A DNA stretch of 64,000 nt, from contig NZ_JAERVK010000002.1 in assembly GCF_016745425.1 (NCBI RefSeq), positions 62,001-126,000 of the forward strand, written 5' to 3'. Numbering within the stretch: position 1 is the first letter of the stretch; every line of letters starts with the position of its first letter. Below the pieces are notes generated by a model. That model had not been told where the DNA came from. It did no database searches and worked only from the letters and a program-made list of their open reading frames with translations. This document shows, in pieces, positions 8,365 to 16,382 of this stretch. The stretch comes from Candidatus Methylomicrobium oryzae (GTDB lineage Bacteria > Pseudomonadota > Gammaproteobacteria > Methylococcales > Methylomonadaceae). The position numbers and the translations under genes were made by a program.

Positions 8365-9243
8365 TTATCGCTTCAGTCCGTCCAGACGAATCCAGTCTTC
8401 CTGCTGCGCCGGAGTGTTCAGATCGATGCAGGACCGGTAGGCGTCCGCGACCTGCCCGGTTTGCTCGGCCAGAATACCGGACAGCACCAGCGCCCCGCCC
8501 GGCTTGACCAGGTCGGAAATCCGCCCGCTGAGCTCGCACAAAGGCTTCGCGAGGATGTTGGCCAACACAATGTCGGCCTGCATCTTCGGCAGTTGTTCCG
8601 GCAAATAGACCTTGATCCTGTCCTGCACCGCATTTTTCTCGGCGTTACTTAACGTTGCGGTCAGTGCCTGCGGATCGATATCCACCGCATGCGCCTCTTT
8701 CGCACCGAGCAGCACCGCGGCAACCGCAAGAATCCCCGAGCCGCAGCCGTAATCGATCACCGTCTTGCCGGCCGGATCGTGCTCGGCCAGCCATGCCAGG
8801 CAGAGCGCGGTGGTCGGGTGAGTGCCGGTGCCGAACGCCAGACCGGGATCGAGCAACATGCAGACGGTGCCAGGCTCGTGTTGTTCCTGACCGGTCGGGC
8901 AAACCCAAAGTTTGTCGCCGAATTTCATCGGATGGTAATACTCCATCCAGGCGCGCTCCCACACCTGATCCTCGATCAACTCCTGCCGCCAATCGCGCAG
9001 CCGGTCCGTACCGAAGGCTTTATGCACGCGTTCGCTCACGCCGTCGAGATCCGCATCCAGTTCGTACAGCGCAATCACCTGCGTATTGCTCCAGATCTTG
9101 GTTTCACCGATCGCGGGTTCGTAGACCGGCTCGTCCTCGGCGTCCATATAGGTCACCGATACCGCGCCGAGATCATCGAACAGTTCGGCGACTTCGGGGG
9201 CGGTTCGTTCGTCGGTAATTACGGTAATTTGTTGCCAGGCCAT
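8365..9243 (-). CDS. prmA: Ribosomal protein L11 methyltransferase
   Basis: PrmA trimethylates amino groups of ribosomal protein L11. The protein (292 residues from MAWQQI) has the N-terminal substrate-recognition domain and then the methyltransferase core with LDPGLAFGTGTHPTT, VIDYGCGSGILAVAA, AVDIDPQAL and the NILAKPL active-site loop. The start at 9243 matches the family start MxWQQ; an upstream in-frame start at 9276 would add an unusual 11-residue tail. It follows accC, separated by two short hairpins. Confidence 0.96.
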   Translation of the reverse strand: MAWQQITVITDERTAPEVAELFDDLGAVSVTYMDAEDEPVYEPAIGETKIWSNTQVIALYELDADLDGVSERVHKAFGTDRLRDWRQELIEDQVWERAWMEYYHPMKFGDKLWVCPTGQEQHEPGTVCMLLDPGLAFGTGTHPTTALCLAWLAEHDPAGKTVIDYGCGSGILAVAAVLLGAKEAHAVDIDPQALTATLSNAEKNAVQDRIKVYLPEQLPKMQADIVLANILAKPLCELSGRISDLVKPGGALVLSGILAEQTGQVADAYRSCIDLNTPAQQEDWIRLDGLKR

Positions 9244-9311
9244 GCGGAGATCAGTGAAATAAATTGAAGACTCCACCCTTCGAGCGGGGCAAGCCTAGAA
9301 TGTCTACATCA

Positions 9312-9367
9312 CGCACCGCTACCGCTGGAGCGGTGCGGTCGGCGTTCCCACGCTTTGCGTGGGAACG
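9312..9367. repeat. Two adjacent hairpins downstream of accC
   Basis: The first hairpin pairs CGCACCGCT (9312-9320) with AGCGGTGCG (9329-9337). The second pairs CGTTCCCACGC (9343-9353) with GCGTGGGAACG (9357-9367), 11 perfect base pairs around a 3-nt loop. Neither has a clear U-tract on the minus strand, so they look more like a REP-type repeat or an mRNA-processing element between accC and prmA than a strong terminator. Confidence 0.6.
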
Positions 9368-9375
9368 AAGATAGA

Positions 9376-10719
9376 TTAATAGAGCCCGAGCTTCTTTTCC
9401 AGATAATGGATATTCTGCCCGCCGGCCGCGAACGCGCTGTCGCTCATGATTTCCTGCTGCAGCGGAATATTGGTCTTGATGCCTTCGATGATGATTTCGC
9501 TGAGCGCGGTATTCATCCGCGCAATTGCGCTTTTGCGGTCTTCGCCATGCGCAATCAGCTTGCCGATCATCGAATCGTAATACGGCGGCACTTTATAACC
9601 GTTATAGATGTGCGTTTCGCAGCGGATGCCGGGACCGCCCGGCATGTGGAATTGCTCGATCGTGCCGGGGCACGGCATGAACGTTCTCGGATCTTCCGCA
9701 TTCAGGCGGCACTCGATCGCATGGCCGGTCATCTTGACCTGATCCTGCGTAATCGACAAGCGTTCGCCGGCCGCAATCCGCAATTGCTCCTTTACGATGT
9801 CGAAACCGGTGACCATTTCGGTGACCGGATGCTCGACCTGCACCCGCGTGTTCATCTCAATGAAATAGAACTCGCCTTTTTCATAGAGGAATTCGAACGT
9901 GCCGGCTCCCAGATACCCAATGTCGATGCAGGCTTTTGCACAACGCTCGCCAATTTGTCGCCGCTGTTCCTCGGTAATGCCGGGCGCGGGCGCCTCTTCG
10001 ACGACTTTCTGGTGGCGGCGCTGCATCGAGCAGTCGCGCTCGCCCAAGTGAATTGCATTGCCATGCGAGTCGGCGATTACCTGAAATTCTATATGGCGCG
10101 GATCTTCAAGGAATTTTTCCATATAGACCGTCGGATTACCGAAGGCACTGGCGGCTTCCGCCTTGGTCATATTGATCGCGTTCACCAAAGCCGCTTCGGT
10201 ATGCACGGTACGCATGCCGCGTCCGCCGCCGCCTCCGGCCGCCTTGATGATGACCGGATAGCCGATCTCCCGCGCAAGCTTCAAATTCTTCTCGGGATCG
10301 TCCGGCAAGGGATCGCCGTTGCCCGGTACGCACGGAATGCCCGCCGCGATCATCGCTTTCTTTGCGGAAATCTTGTCCCCCATCATGCGGATCGTATCCG
10401 CATTCGGACCGATGAACACGAAGCCGCTCTGTTTGACCTTTTCCGAAAAATCGGCGTTTTCGGCCAGAAAACCGTAGCCCGGATGAATCGCCTCGGCATC
10501 GGTCACTTCGGCCGCGCTGATGATCGCGGGAATGTTCAGATAGCTGTCGATCGACGGCGCAGGACCGATGCAGACCGACTCGTCGGCCAGACGCACATGC
10601 TTCAGATTTCGGTCTGCCTCGGAATGCACCGCGACAACCTTCACGCCGAGCTCCCGGCAGGCGCGCAAAATGCGCAGCGCGATTTCGCCGCGGTTGGCGA
10701 TCACAATTTTGTCGAACAT
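9376..10719 (-). CDS. accC: Acetyl-CoA carboxylase biotin carboxylase subunit
   Basis: AccC uses ATP and bicarbonate to carboxylate biotin on AccB, the first committed step of fatty-acid synthesis. The 447-residue protein starts [16 protein letters not shown] and has the ATP-grasp glycine loop [24 protein letters not shown], and the active-site run [16 protein letters not shown]. Length equals the E. coli enzyme. It is 11 bp downstream of accB. A second biotin carboxylase at 39151-40569 is a pyruvate carboxylase subunit; pairing with accB and aroQ identifies this copy as AccC. Confidence 0.98.
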   Translation of the reverse strand: MFDKIVIANRGEIALRILRACRELGVKVVAVHSEADRNLKHVRLADESVCIGPAPSIDSYLNIPAIISAAEVTDAEAIHPGYGFLAENADFSEKVKQSGFVFIGPNADTIRMMGDKISAKKAMIAAGIPCVPGNGDPLPDDPEKNLKLAREIGYPVIIKAAGGGGGRGMRTVHTEAALVNAINMTKAEAASAFGNPTVYMEKFLEDPRHIEFQVIADSHGNAIHLGERDCSMQRRHQKVVEEAPAPGITEEQRRQIGERCAKACIDIGYLGAGTFEFLYEKGEFYFIEMNTRVQVEHPVTEMVTGFDIVKEQLRIAAGERLSITQDQVKMTGHAIECRLNAEDPRTFMPCPGTIEQFHMPGGPGIRCETHIYNGYKVPPYYDSMIGKLIAHGEDRKSAIARMNTALSEIIIEGIKTNIPLQQEIMSDSAFAAGGQNIHYLEKKLGLY

Positions 10720-10730
10720 AAGGCGCTCCG

Positions 10731-11177
10731 TTATTCGATCACAAACAGAGGCTGGCCGTATTCGACAGGCTCGGCGTTCTCGACCAGGATCTTGGTAATC
10801 GTGCCGCTTTTGTCCGCTTCGATCTGGTTGAGGATCTTCATCGCCTCGATGATGCAGAGCGTGTCGCCCGCCTGCACTTTCTGACCGACGTCGGTAAACG
10901 GTTTCGCGCCGGGCGAGGCGGAACGGTAAAAGGTGCCGACCATCGGCGACTTCACGATATGGCCGGTGATGACTTCTTCGGCGGCTGCAGCGGCGGGAGC
11001 GGCCGCGGCAGGAGCAGCCGGCGCGGGCGCAGCGGGTTGCGGCACATAGGCGACCGGCGCAGGCGCAGCGGAATAGCGGCTGATCCGGACGAATTCCTCG
11101 CCCTCCTTAATCTCGATTTCGGCGATGCCCGATTCTTCGATAATCTCAATCAGTTTTTTTATTTTTCTAATATCCAT
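10731..11177 (-). CDS. accB: Acetyl-CoA carboxylase biotin carboxyl carrier protein
   Basis: AccB carries the biotin that shuttles CO2 from AccC to the carboxyltransferase. The 148-residue protein has the N-terminal helical segment ([17 protein letters not shown]), a long Ala/Pro linker (about residues 35-65), and a C-terminal biotinyl domain with the biotin-lysine motif EAMKILN and the protruding-thumb region typical of AccB. It lies between aroQ (2 bp upstream) and accC. Confidence 0.98.
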   Translation of the reverse strand: MDIRKIKKLIEIIEESGIAEIEIKEGEEFVRISRYSAAPAPVAYVPQPAAPAPAAPAAAAPAAAAAEEVITGHIVKSPMVGTFYRSASPGAKPFTDVGQKVQAGDTLCIIEAMKILNQIEADKSGTITKILVENAEPVEYGQPLFVIE

Positions 11178-11179
11178 GA

Positions 11180-11626
11180 TTAATGTCTCTCGGCTAATAT
11201 CTGATGTGCAGCCCGTAAGGCCAGTTCGTATCCTGTGGCTCCCAATCCGGAAATCACGCCTTTGGCGATATCCGAAAAGTAAGAATGCTTTCTAAACGGT
11301 TCACGCGCGTGCACATTCGACAAATGCACCTCGATGAACGGAATCCGGGTCGCGAGCAGGGCGTCGCGCAGCGCGACGCTGGTATGCGTAAATGCGGCAG
11401 GATTGATGATGATGAAATCCACCCCATCGTGATAGGCCTGATGCACCTGCCCGACGATTTCGTGTTCGGCGTTGGTCTGATGAAAAACCAACCGGTGCTG
11501 GAACCCTTCGGCCATTTCGGCCAAAGTTCGCCGGATATCGTCCAGCGTCTTGTTGCCGTAGTGACCGGGCTCGCGGATTCCCAATAAATTTAGATTTGGC
11601 CCGTTCAGAACGGCAATCGTTGCCAT
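11180..11626 (-). CDS. aroQ: Type II 3-dehydroquinate dehydratase
   Basis: AroQ dehydrates 3-dehydroquinate to 3-dehydroshikimate in the shikimate pathway. The 148-residue protein opens with [17 protein letters not shown] and keeps [13 protein letters not shown], the [17 protein letters not shown] loop and the [14 protein letters not shown] segment. Tyr in GHYGN is the catalytic-loop Tyr. It is the first gene of aroQ-accB-accC, a common gammaproteobacterial operon. The promoter must lie in 11627-11745, which is AT-rich. Confidence 0.97.
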   Translation of the reverse strand: MATIAVLNGPNLNLLGIREPGHYGNKTLDDIRRTLAEMAEGFQHRLVFHQTNAEHEIVGQVHQAYHDGVDFIIINPAAFTHTSVALRDALLATRIPFIEVHLSNVHAREPFRKHSYFSDIAKGVISGLGATGYELALRAAHQILAERH

Positions 11627-11745
11627 AAATGCAGCCTGCTAATGAAAAACGGCGGAAATTATCCCACAATTTCAGCGCGATTTGCAGAGTTTAATCTAAA
11701 TATATTAATTTTCCGGGAAGATAGCGTCATTACGCTGAACTTTGG

Positions 11746-11952
11746 CTACCAATCAATGAACGAGTCATTGCCCAGCCCATTGACCTGCAACTGTTGGAAA
11801 ATTGCCTTCTGAAAAGCAACAGATTGACTTTGACGAAGGCGAGCGAGGTTTATTATCCCCAAACGATAAGCCATGACGCCGGCCATCAGATTCACGGCGA
11901 AGTTGGCAACGGAACGGTGACGAGTATGCTCGGCCTGATACGGATTTTTCAA
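11746..11952 (-). pseudogene. Transposase C-terminal remnant (IS982-like)
   Basis: A 68-codon open frame reads EHTRHRSVANFAVNLMAGVMAY near its start. This resembles the conserved C-terminal end of IS982-family DDE transposases, where a His-Ser/Thr-Arg-His-Arg-Ser run precedes a hydrophobic helix. No upstream catalytic domain is readable in any frame up to 12060, so only a tail remains. The family assignment is from memory of the motif and is moderate. Confidence 0.5.
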
Positions 11953-12189
11953 TTTTATTTGTCAAAACAGAATTTTACACGAAAAAAGTGTGATCGCCCG
12001 GCATTTTGTTATCCCCGAGCTCAGGTCGTCATCTAGAATTACACGTAATCTTTTTAATCTCAGACATCCAAAATGGACATTGACAATTAGAAAGTAAACG
12101 ATGCGTCTCAGATTGAATCGAAAACATTCGAAGAAGATAGTATGAAGTCTATTCTAATACTGAGGATGTCCTGGAAGTTTATCAGCAGC

Positions 12190-12499
12190 CTTACCAACAC
12201 TCAGTCGATTGCCCGCATGTAAAATACTTTCGCACCGGCGGAAGCCCGACGGATCGCGGAGCGTATGGAAATTCACTACACCTCAAAGCAGAGAGCAATC
12301 GGCTCGATAAAACTGGAATCGAATTGGAACGCCCTGGCCGCGCGATGAACGGACTGATCGGGTCCGACATATCACTACCTGGAGCTAGCGCCGTAACCAG
12401 GCCCAAGTGAAAACCCGCTGGCAGTTTGCCCCCACGGATAGACGGCTCAACTCCCTAAACTTTATTCTAACTTCGATGGGTGACAGAATGCTGAATTAG
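12190..12499 (+). pseudogene. IS630-family transposase 3' remnant, frameshifted
   Basis: Two plus-strand frames together reproduce the end of an IS630-type transposase. At 12229-12282 the translation is FAPAEARRIAERMEIHYT. At 12392-12499 it is RNQAQVKTRWQFAPTDRRLN followed by a stop, like the family's terminal RN...WQFTTxDAR region. The middle section is readable only with further frame changes. The copy is therefore dead. With the fragment at 11746-11952 it makes 11627-12571 a transposon graveyard next to an AT-rich gene cassette; nothing else was seen there. Confidence 0.65.
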
Positions 12500-12571
12500 A
12501 ATTGTAAAGAGCGCAGATTTATCCATTAATTCCAGTATAAACTTGAAACCCGCAAAAACAGCTTAAGAAAA

Positions 12572-13534
12572 ATGATAAAGAGTGCAAAACCTAAAATCGG
12601 TGTAGTAATACCCTGCTACAATGTGAAAAATCATATTCTGAACGTTATTGCTCAGATCGGCCCAGAAGTCAGTAAAATTTATATAATCGACGATTGTTGC
12701 CCATCCGGTTCCGGCGCCTTTATTAAAGAGAACTGTAAAGATGAACGTATTAAACTTATCTACAATAATAAAAATCAAGGTGTTGGCGGAGCGGTAATAG
12801 AGGGATATAAATCAGCTGTAACTGACGGAATGGAGATTATTGTGAAGGTAGACGGTGATGGGCAAATGGACCCAAATCTTATACCGGATTTTGTGGCTCC
12901 GATTATTGCCGGGGAAGCTGATTATACGAAAGGAAATCGCTTCTTCAATCTGGAAAAGATTCGGGCCATGCCCAATATACGTTTATTCGGCAATGCTGCG
13001 CTGTCATTGATAACAAAACTCTCATCGGGCTATTGGGATCTGTTTGACCCGACAAACGGCTATACGGCTATTCATAAAGATGTTGTTAAATGTCTTCCAT
13101 TAGAAAAAATAAGTCGTCGTTATTTTTTTGAAACCGATATGCTATTTCGGCTTAATACTCTACGCGCGGTAGTGGTTGATGTACCGATGGACGCAAAATA
13201 TGGCGATGAAGTCAGCAATTTGAAAATATCCCATATTATGGGAGAGTTTCTTTTTAAACATGCCCGTAATTTCGGAAAAAGGATTTTTTATAACTACTAT
13301 CTAAGGGATATGTCGATTGCATCGATTGAACTCCCTTTAGGACTATTGATGCTCTGCTTCGGGATTCTTTATGGAAGTTATCATTGGATTGCTTCGTTTC
13401 ATGCAGGAAAAATAACACCGGCAGGAACGGTTATGCTTTCAGCGATGCCCGTAATTATTGGCCTTCAATTCATTTTAGCTTTTTTAGCATATGATATTGC
13501 TTCAGTGCCGAAGCGCCCTATTCATCGTAAATAA
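12572..13534 (+). CDS. GT2 family glycosyltransferase, dolichol/undecaprenyl-phosphate type
   Basis: The 320-residue protein has an N-terminal GT-A domain with VVIPCYNVKNHI, IIDDCCPSGS, the NNKNQGVGGAVIEGY loop and VKVDGDGQMDPN, which holds the DxD metal site. It ends with two hydrophobic helices (about residues 250-275 and 288-310). This architecture is that of GtrB, ArnC and DPM1-like enzymes, which transfer a sugar from a nucleotide donor to a polyprenyl phosphate on the cytoplasmic face. It is the first gene of a three-gene cassette with a small transporter and a GT-C protein. The sugar is unknown. The DNA is clearly more AT-rich than the flanking genes and lies beside transposase remnants. 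Confidence 0.88.
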   Translation: MIKSAKPKIGVVIPCYNVKNHILNVIAQIGPEVSKIYIIDDCCPSGSGAFIKENCKDERIKLIYNNKNQGVGGAVIEGYKSAVTDGMEIIVKVDGDGQMDPNLIPDFVAPIIAGEADYTKGNRFFNLEKIRAMPNIRLFGNAALSLITKLSSGYWDLFDPTNGYTAIHKDVVKCLPLEKISRRYFFETDMLFRLNTLRAVVVDVPMDAKYGDEVSNLKISHIMGEFLFKHARNFGKRIFYNYYLRDMSIASIELPLGLLMLCFGILYGSYHWIASFHAGKITPAGTVMLSAMPVIIGLQFILAFLAYDIASVPKRPIHRK

Positions 13535-13566
13535 CAAATTTCATATTAAATAATTCAGGACTTTCC

Positions 13567-13917
13567 ATGCCCTTATCACAGCTCAATTTCATCATTTTAA
13601 CGGTAGTGGCGATTTCTACGGGTCAAATCTTGTTCAAAATGGCTGCAAGCGAATTTGAACTTTCAGTGGTCGGCTTTTTAAACAGCCTATCAAATATAAA
13701 ACTTATTTGTGCCCTGATCATATATTTCTTGGCCACGACCATGTGGCTGCTTGTTTTAAAAATTACGCCATTACGTATCGCTTACCCTTTTGTATCAATG
13801 GCTTTTTTCATTGTACCTATTCTCGCCCATTTCCTGTTGAATGAAAAACTAAGCTGGAATACTTTCATCGGCGCCTCCCTGATAGGCGCAGGAGTCTGGG
13901 TTTCCGTATATGAATAA
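13567..13917 (+). CDS. Small EamA/ArnE-like four-helix transporter
   Basis: The 116-residue protein consists of four hydrophobic helices. Helix 1 carries STGQILFKMAA and helix 3 is LRIAYPFVSMAFFIVPILAHFLL, followed by the NEKLSW loop typical of the EamA/SMR-like drug/metabolite transporter superfamily and of ArnE. ArnE-type proteins are thought to flip polyprenyl-linked sugars across the inner membrane. It sits between a polyprenyl-phosphate glycosyltransferase and a GT-C protein, and its stop codon overlaps the next start by 8 bp, which supports that role. Direct evidence for the substrate is absent. Confidence 0.85.
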   Translation: MPLSQLNFIILTVVAISTGQILFKMAASEFELSVVGFLNSLSNIKLICALIIYFLATTMWLLVLKITPLRIAYPFVSMAFFIVPILAHFLLNEKLSWNTFIGASLIGAGVWVSVYE

Positions 13918-15721
13918 AATGACGGCCATACTGAATGGAATTTTGTCAGGTGATACTTTTATCAAAAAAGAAAAATGGAATGGCATTAGCCGGACATTTA
14001 ATTCTTTTGTTGAAAAATTAAATCCGATATTGACCAAGACCTGCATCATCATTGCCTTTCTGGCTTTAGCGGATTTGGCAATTAGAGCCGCTATACGGCT
14101 CGATACTCGATGGGATGCTCTTTTATATCATTTGCCATTCTCATCGCTTCGGGGCGGGTTGAACTTGCCATATAGCATGAGCGATACGATGCAAAACTAT
14201 TATTTGGGGTTTCCTCCGCTTCCCCATATCGTTCAAGGCATATTCTGGCGGCTTACGGGTTCGGTCAATGCAACCGGCATCGTCAACTATTTAGCGTTCT
14301 TAACTTTTCTTCTCTATTGCCATTTCGTCCTGCAGGCACGCTTGTGGCTGGTATCCCTCATCGCCTTAACAGCCCCCCTGGTTATCATTCACGCTGCTTC
14401 GAGCTATGTAGATCTATTCGGAAATTCTTTGCTAGCCATCGGCTTAAGCTCCTGCCTTTATATTTATTTATTTCCTGAAAAATCGTCACAAAAAATACTG
14501 CTATGCGGTTTACTCGGCCTTATCGGCGCTGCTTGGTCCAAATACCAATTAACTCCTATCGTCGCGATAGCCGTATTTTTTTTTACACTTTTGAGTTTAT
14601 GCTCAAGCTACAGGCTCAGAGATATAAGCTCGAAGCGGTCTTTAATCTTGGTCTTTGGGGCAACTCTCCTGGCGGCGGCTCCTTATATTAAAAATCTAGC
14701 TTTCTATGGAAATCCCTTCTGGCCTGTACGCATGCCGGTATTAACTGAATTATTTCCCTACACAGTAATAGCCGATAATAATCTTGAGCAAAGACCACCG
14801 CCTTTAAAGCATTCCGGCCAATTTAAATTATTTATCCATTCATTATTCGAAATTGGGCACCCTATTCGCTACAATCATAGGCCACGTTGGATTATTGATC
14901 AGGGCAATGCATGGATTGCTTATCGGAGTGGGGGTTTTTGGTGTGTTGGAGTCATTTTTTATCTCTTCACGACTATCGGAATGCTTTTCGCATATGATCG
15001 AAAATCGGGGTTAATTGCAAGTCTGTCAATACTCGCCGTACTCTGTTTTTTAGCTTTTCTGCCGCAATCCCACGAACTGCGCTATTATTTATTTATTCCA
15101 CTGTGCTGGGCTGCGGCAATCGGAATGCTATTCCCGGCATTCAAGAATAAATTACCCAAAGTTGCGCCTTTTTTCTTGATAACTGTAATCGCTCTGTATG
15201 GCTATATGTTTTCGGAAAATCGGATGCATTACCGGCTCGAAAAAATAGACTATCGAACAACCGCCCGGGCTTGGGGTGCATCTCAATGGTGGCCCAATTT
15301 CGAACGGGGCAAAATATACTGTGTTGTGCATATGTCGCCTATCGGAATCCTCTTAACGGGACCGACGCTGTCCGAGTTTAATATAGTCGATAGAAGCTCC
15401 GCTTATCTCTGTCCAATCGGCAGTACGGTTGTTACCAAAAACGGTTCCCAACAGGTACTGAATGCCCGCCTGTTACTTAATGAAAGTTTTGCACTGTATC
15501 GAGCGGGAAAATTTCTTGAGAGCCTCGAAGCCAGCAAAAAAGTGCTTGAAATCCAGCCTGATTCCGCTGAGGCATACAATAATATTTGTAGCGTTAATAA
15601 CGGATTGAAAAGATGGAATGATGCAATCGCTGCCTGTATGAAAGCAATTGAACTAAAAGCGGACTTTCAACTTGCCAAGAATAACTTGAAGTGGGCAAAA
15701 AAAATGATCTCATCGCGTTAG
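13910..15721 (+). CDS. Polytopic GT-C-like glycosyltransferase with C-terminal TPRs
   Basis: The 603-residue integral membrane protein has about ten hydrophobic helices between residues 40 and 440. After the first helix comes a loop with RLDTRWDALLYHLPF, placed like the acidic catalytic loop of GT-C enzymes such as ArnT. The C-terminal part (about 520-600) has TPR-like repeats (FALYRAGKFLESLEASKKVL, IQPDSAEAYNNICSV, AIAACMKAIELKADF). I infer transfer of a lipid-linked sugar to a periplasmic acceptor; the specific family is not recognised. It overlaps the upstream transporter gene by 8 bp and shares its AT-rich composition. No gene follows until 15861. Confidence 0.75.
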   Translation: MNKMTAILNGILSGDTFIKKEKWNGISRTFNSFVEKLNPILTKTCIIIAFLALADLAIRAAIRLDTRWDALLYHLPFSSLRGGLNLPYSMSDTMQNYYLGFPPLPHIVQGIFWRLTGSVNATGIVNYLAFLTFLLYCHFVLQARLWLVSLIALTAPLVIIHAASSYVDLFGNSLLAIGLSSCLYIYLFPEKSSQKILLCGLLGLIGAAWSKYQLTPIVAIAVFFFTLLSLCSSYRLRDISSKRSLILVFGATLLAAAPYIKNLAFYGNPFWPVRMPVLTELFPYTVIADNNLEQRPPPLKHSGQFKLFIHSLFEIGHPIRYNHRPRWIIDQGNAWIAYRSGGFWCVGVIFYLFTTIGMLFAYDRKSGLIASLSILAVLCFLAFLPQSHELRYYLFIPLCWAAAIGMLFPAFKNKLPKVAPFFLITVIALYGYMFSENRMHYRLEKIDYRTTARAWGASQWWPNFERGKIYCVVHMSPIGILLTGPTLSEFNIVDRSSAYLCPIGSTVVTKNGSQQVLNARLLLNESFALYRAGKFLESLEASKKVLEIQPDSAEAYNNICSVNNGLKRWNDAIAACMKAIELKADFQLAKNNLKWAKKMISSR

Positions 15722-15860
15722 TCGAGTTTTCTAATCTTGAAGTAAAGAATTACCACTTGGCGAGTTACGGGTCCAATGGGACAGGTTTTTAATCGAAATT
15801 CGGCTCAACGGATTTCAGGCCAAACAGGGATGATTTGAGCCAGTAACGGCGGCAGCGGAT

Positions 15861-16382
15861 TTATTTCCGGTCGACCATCGACTCGATGACGGTTTCAAGC
15901 TCCGACTTCGTAAACTTGCCGAGATGCCGGTTCGCGATCATCCCGTGCCGGTCGACCACGACCGTGAAAGGAATCGCTTCGGCCCGGTTGCCCAATTGGC
16001 CGGCCAGCGCCATGCCCTGATCGCCGGCGATCAGGGTCGGATAATTGATCTTGACGAAATCGAGATACTCTTCGACCGGCGCCTTGTCTTCGAGCGCCAC
16101 CCCGATCACCTGCACGCCCTGCGCCGCATACTGCGTCTGCAAAGCGACCAGATCGGGCATCTCCTCGCGGCAGGAAGGACACCAGGTTGCCCAGAAATTG
16201 ATCACCAGAATCTTGTCTTTCCATTCCCTGATGGAACGGTTGCGCCCCTCCAGATCGGGGAGCGTGAACTCCGGTAACGGCGAAACCTCGGTTTCCGGGG
16301 CGGGATACAGGCTGTAGCGCAGCGCGATGCCGCCGGCCAGCGCCAATAACCCGATGATGATCACAATAGCCGCCTGCTTCAT
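15861..16382 (-). CDS. TlpA/ResA-like periplasmic thioredoxin
   Basis: The protein has 173 residues with an N-terminal membrane anchor (about 4-24) and then a thioredoxin fold of the AhpC/TSA-Redoxin type. Its active site WCPSC (Cys68, Cys71) sits in VINFWATWCPSCREEMPDL, and the cis-Pro region is AIPFTVVVD. Such proteins reduce periplasmic disulfides, often for cytochrome c maturation. Its ATG overlaps the dsbD stop codon (ATGA), so it is translationally coupled to dsbD, which probably supplies its electrons. Longer in-frame starts run through dsbD coding sequence and are rejected. Confidence 0.92.
   Translation of the reverse strand: MKQAAIVIIIGLLALAGGIALRYSLYPAPETEVSPLPEFTLPDLEGRNRSIREWKDKILVINFWATWCPSCREEMPDLVALQTQYAAQGVQVIGVALEDKAPVEEYLDFVKINYPTLIAGDQGMALAGQLGNRAEAIPFTVVVDRHGMIANRHLGKFTKSELETVIESMVDRK

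Noticed and set aside
6736-8652. 638-codon plus-strand open frame opposite rlmI, the DUF3426 gene and prmA
   Set aside because: It runs across three well-identified genes on the other strand and shows shadow composition only.
9355-10884. 509-codon plus-strand frame opposite accC
   Set aside because: Antisense of a conserved gene; no recognisable motif.
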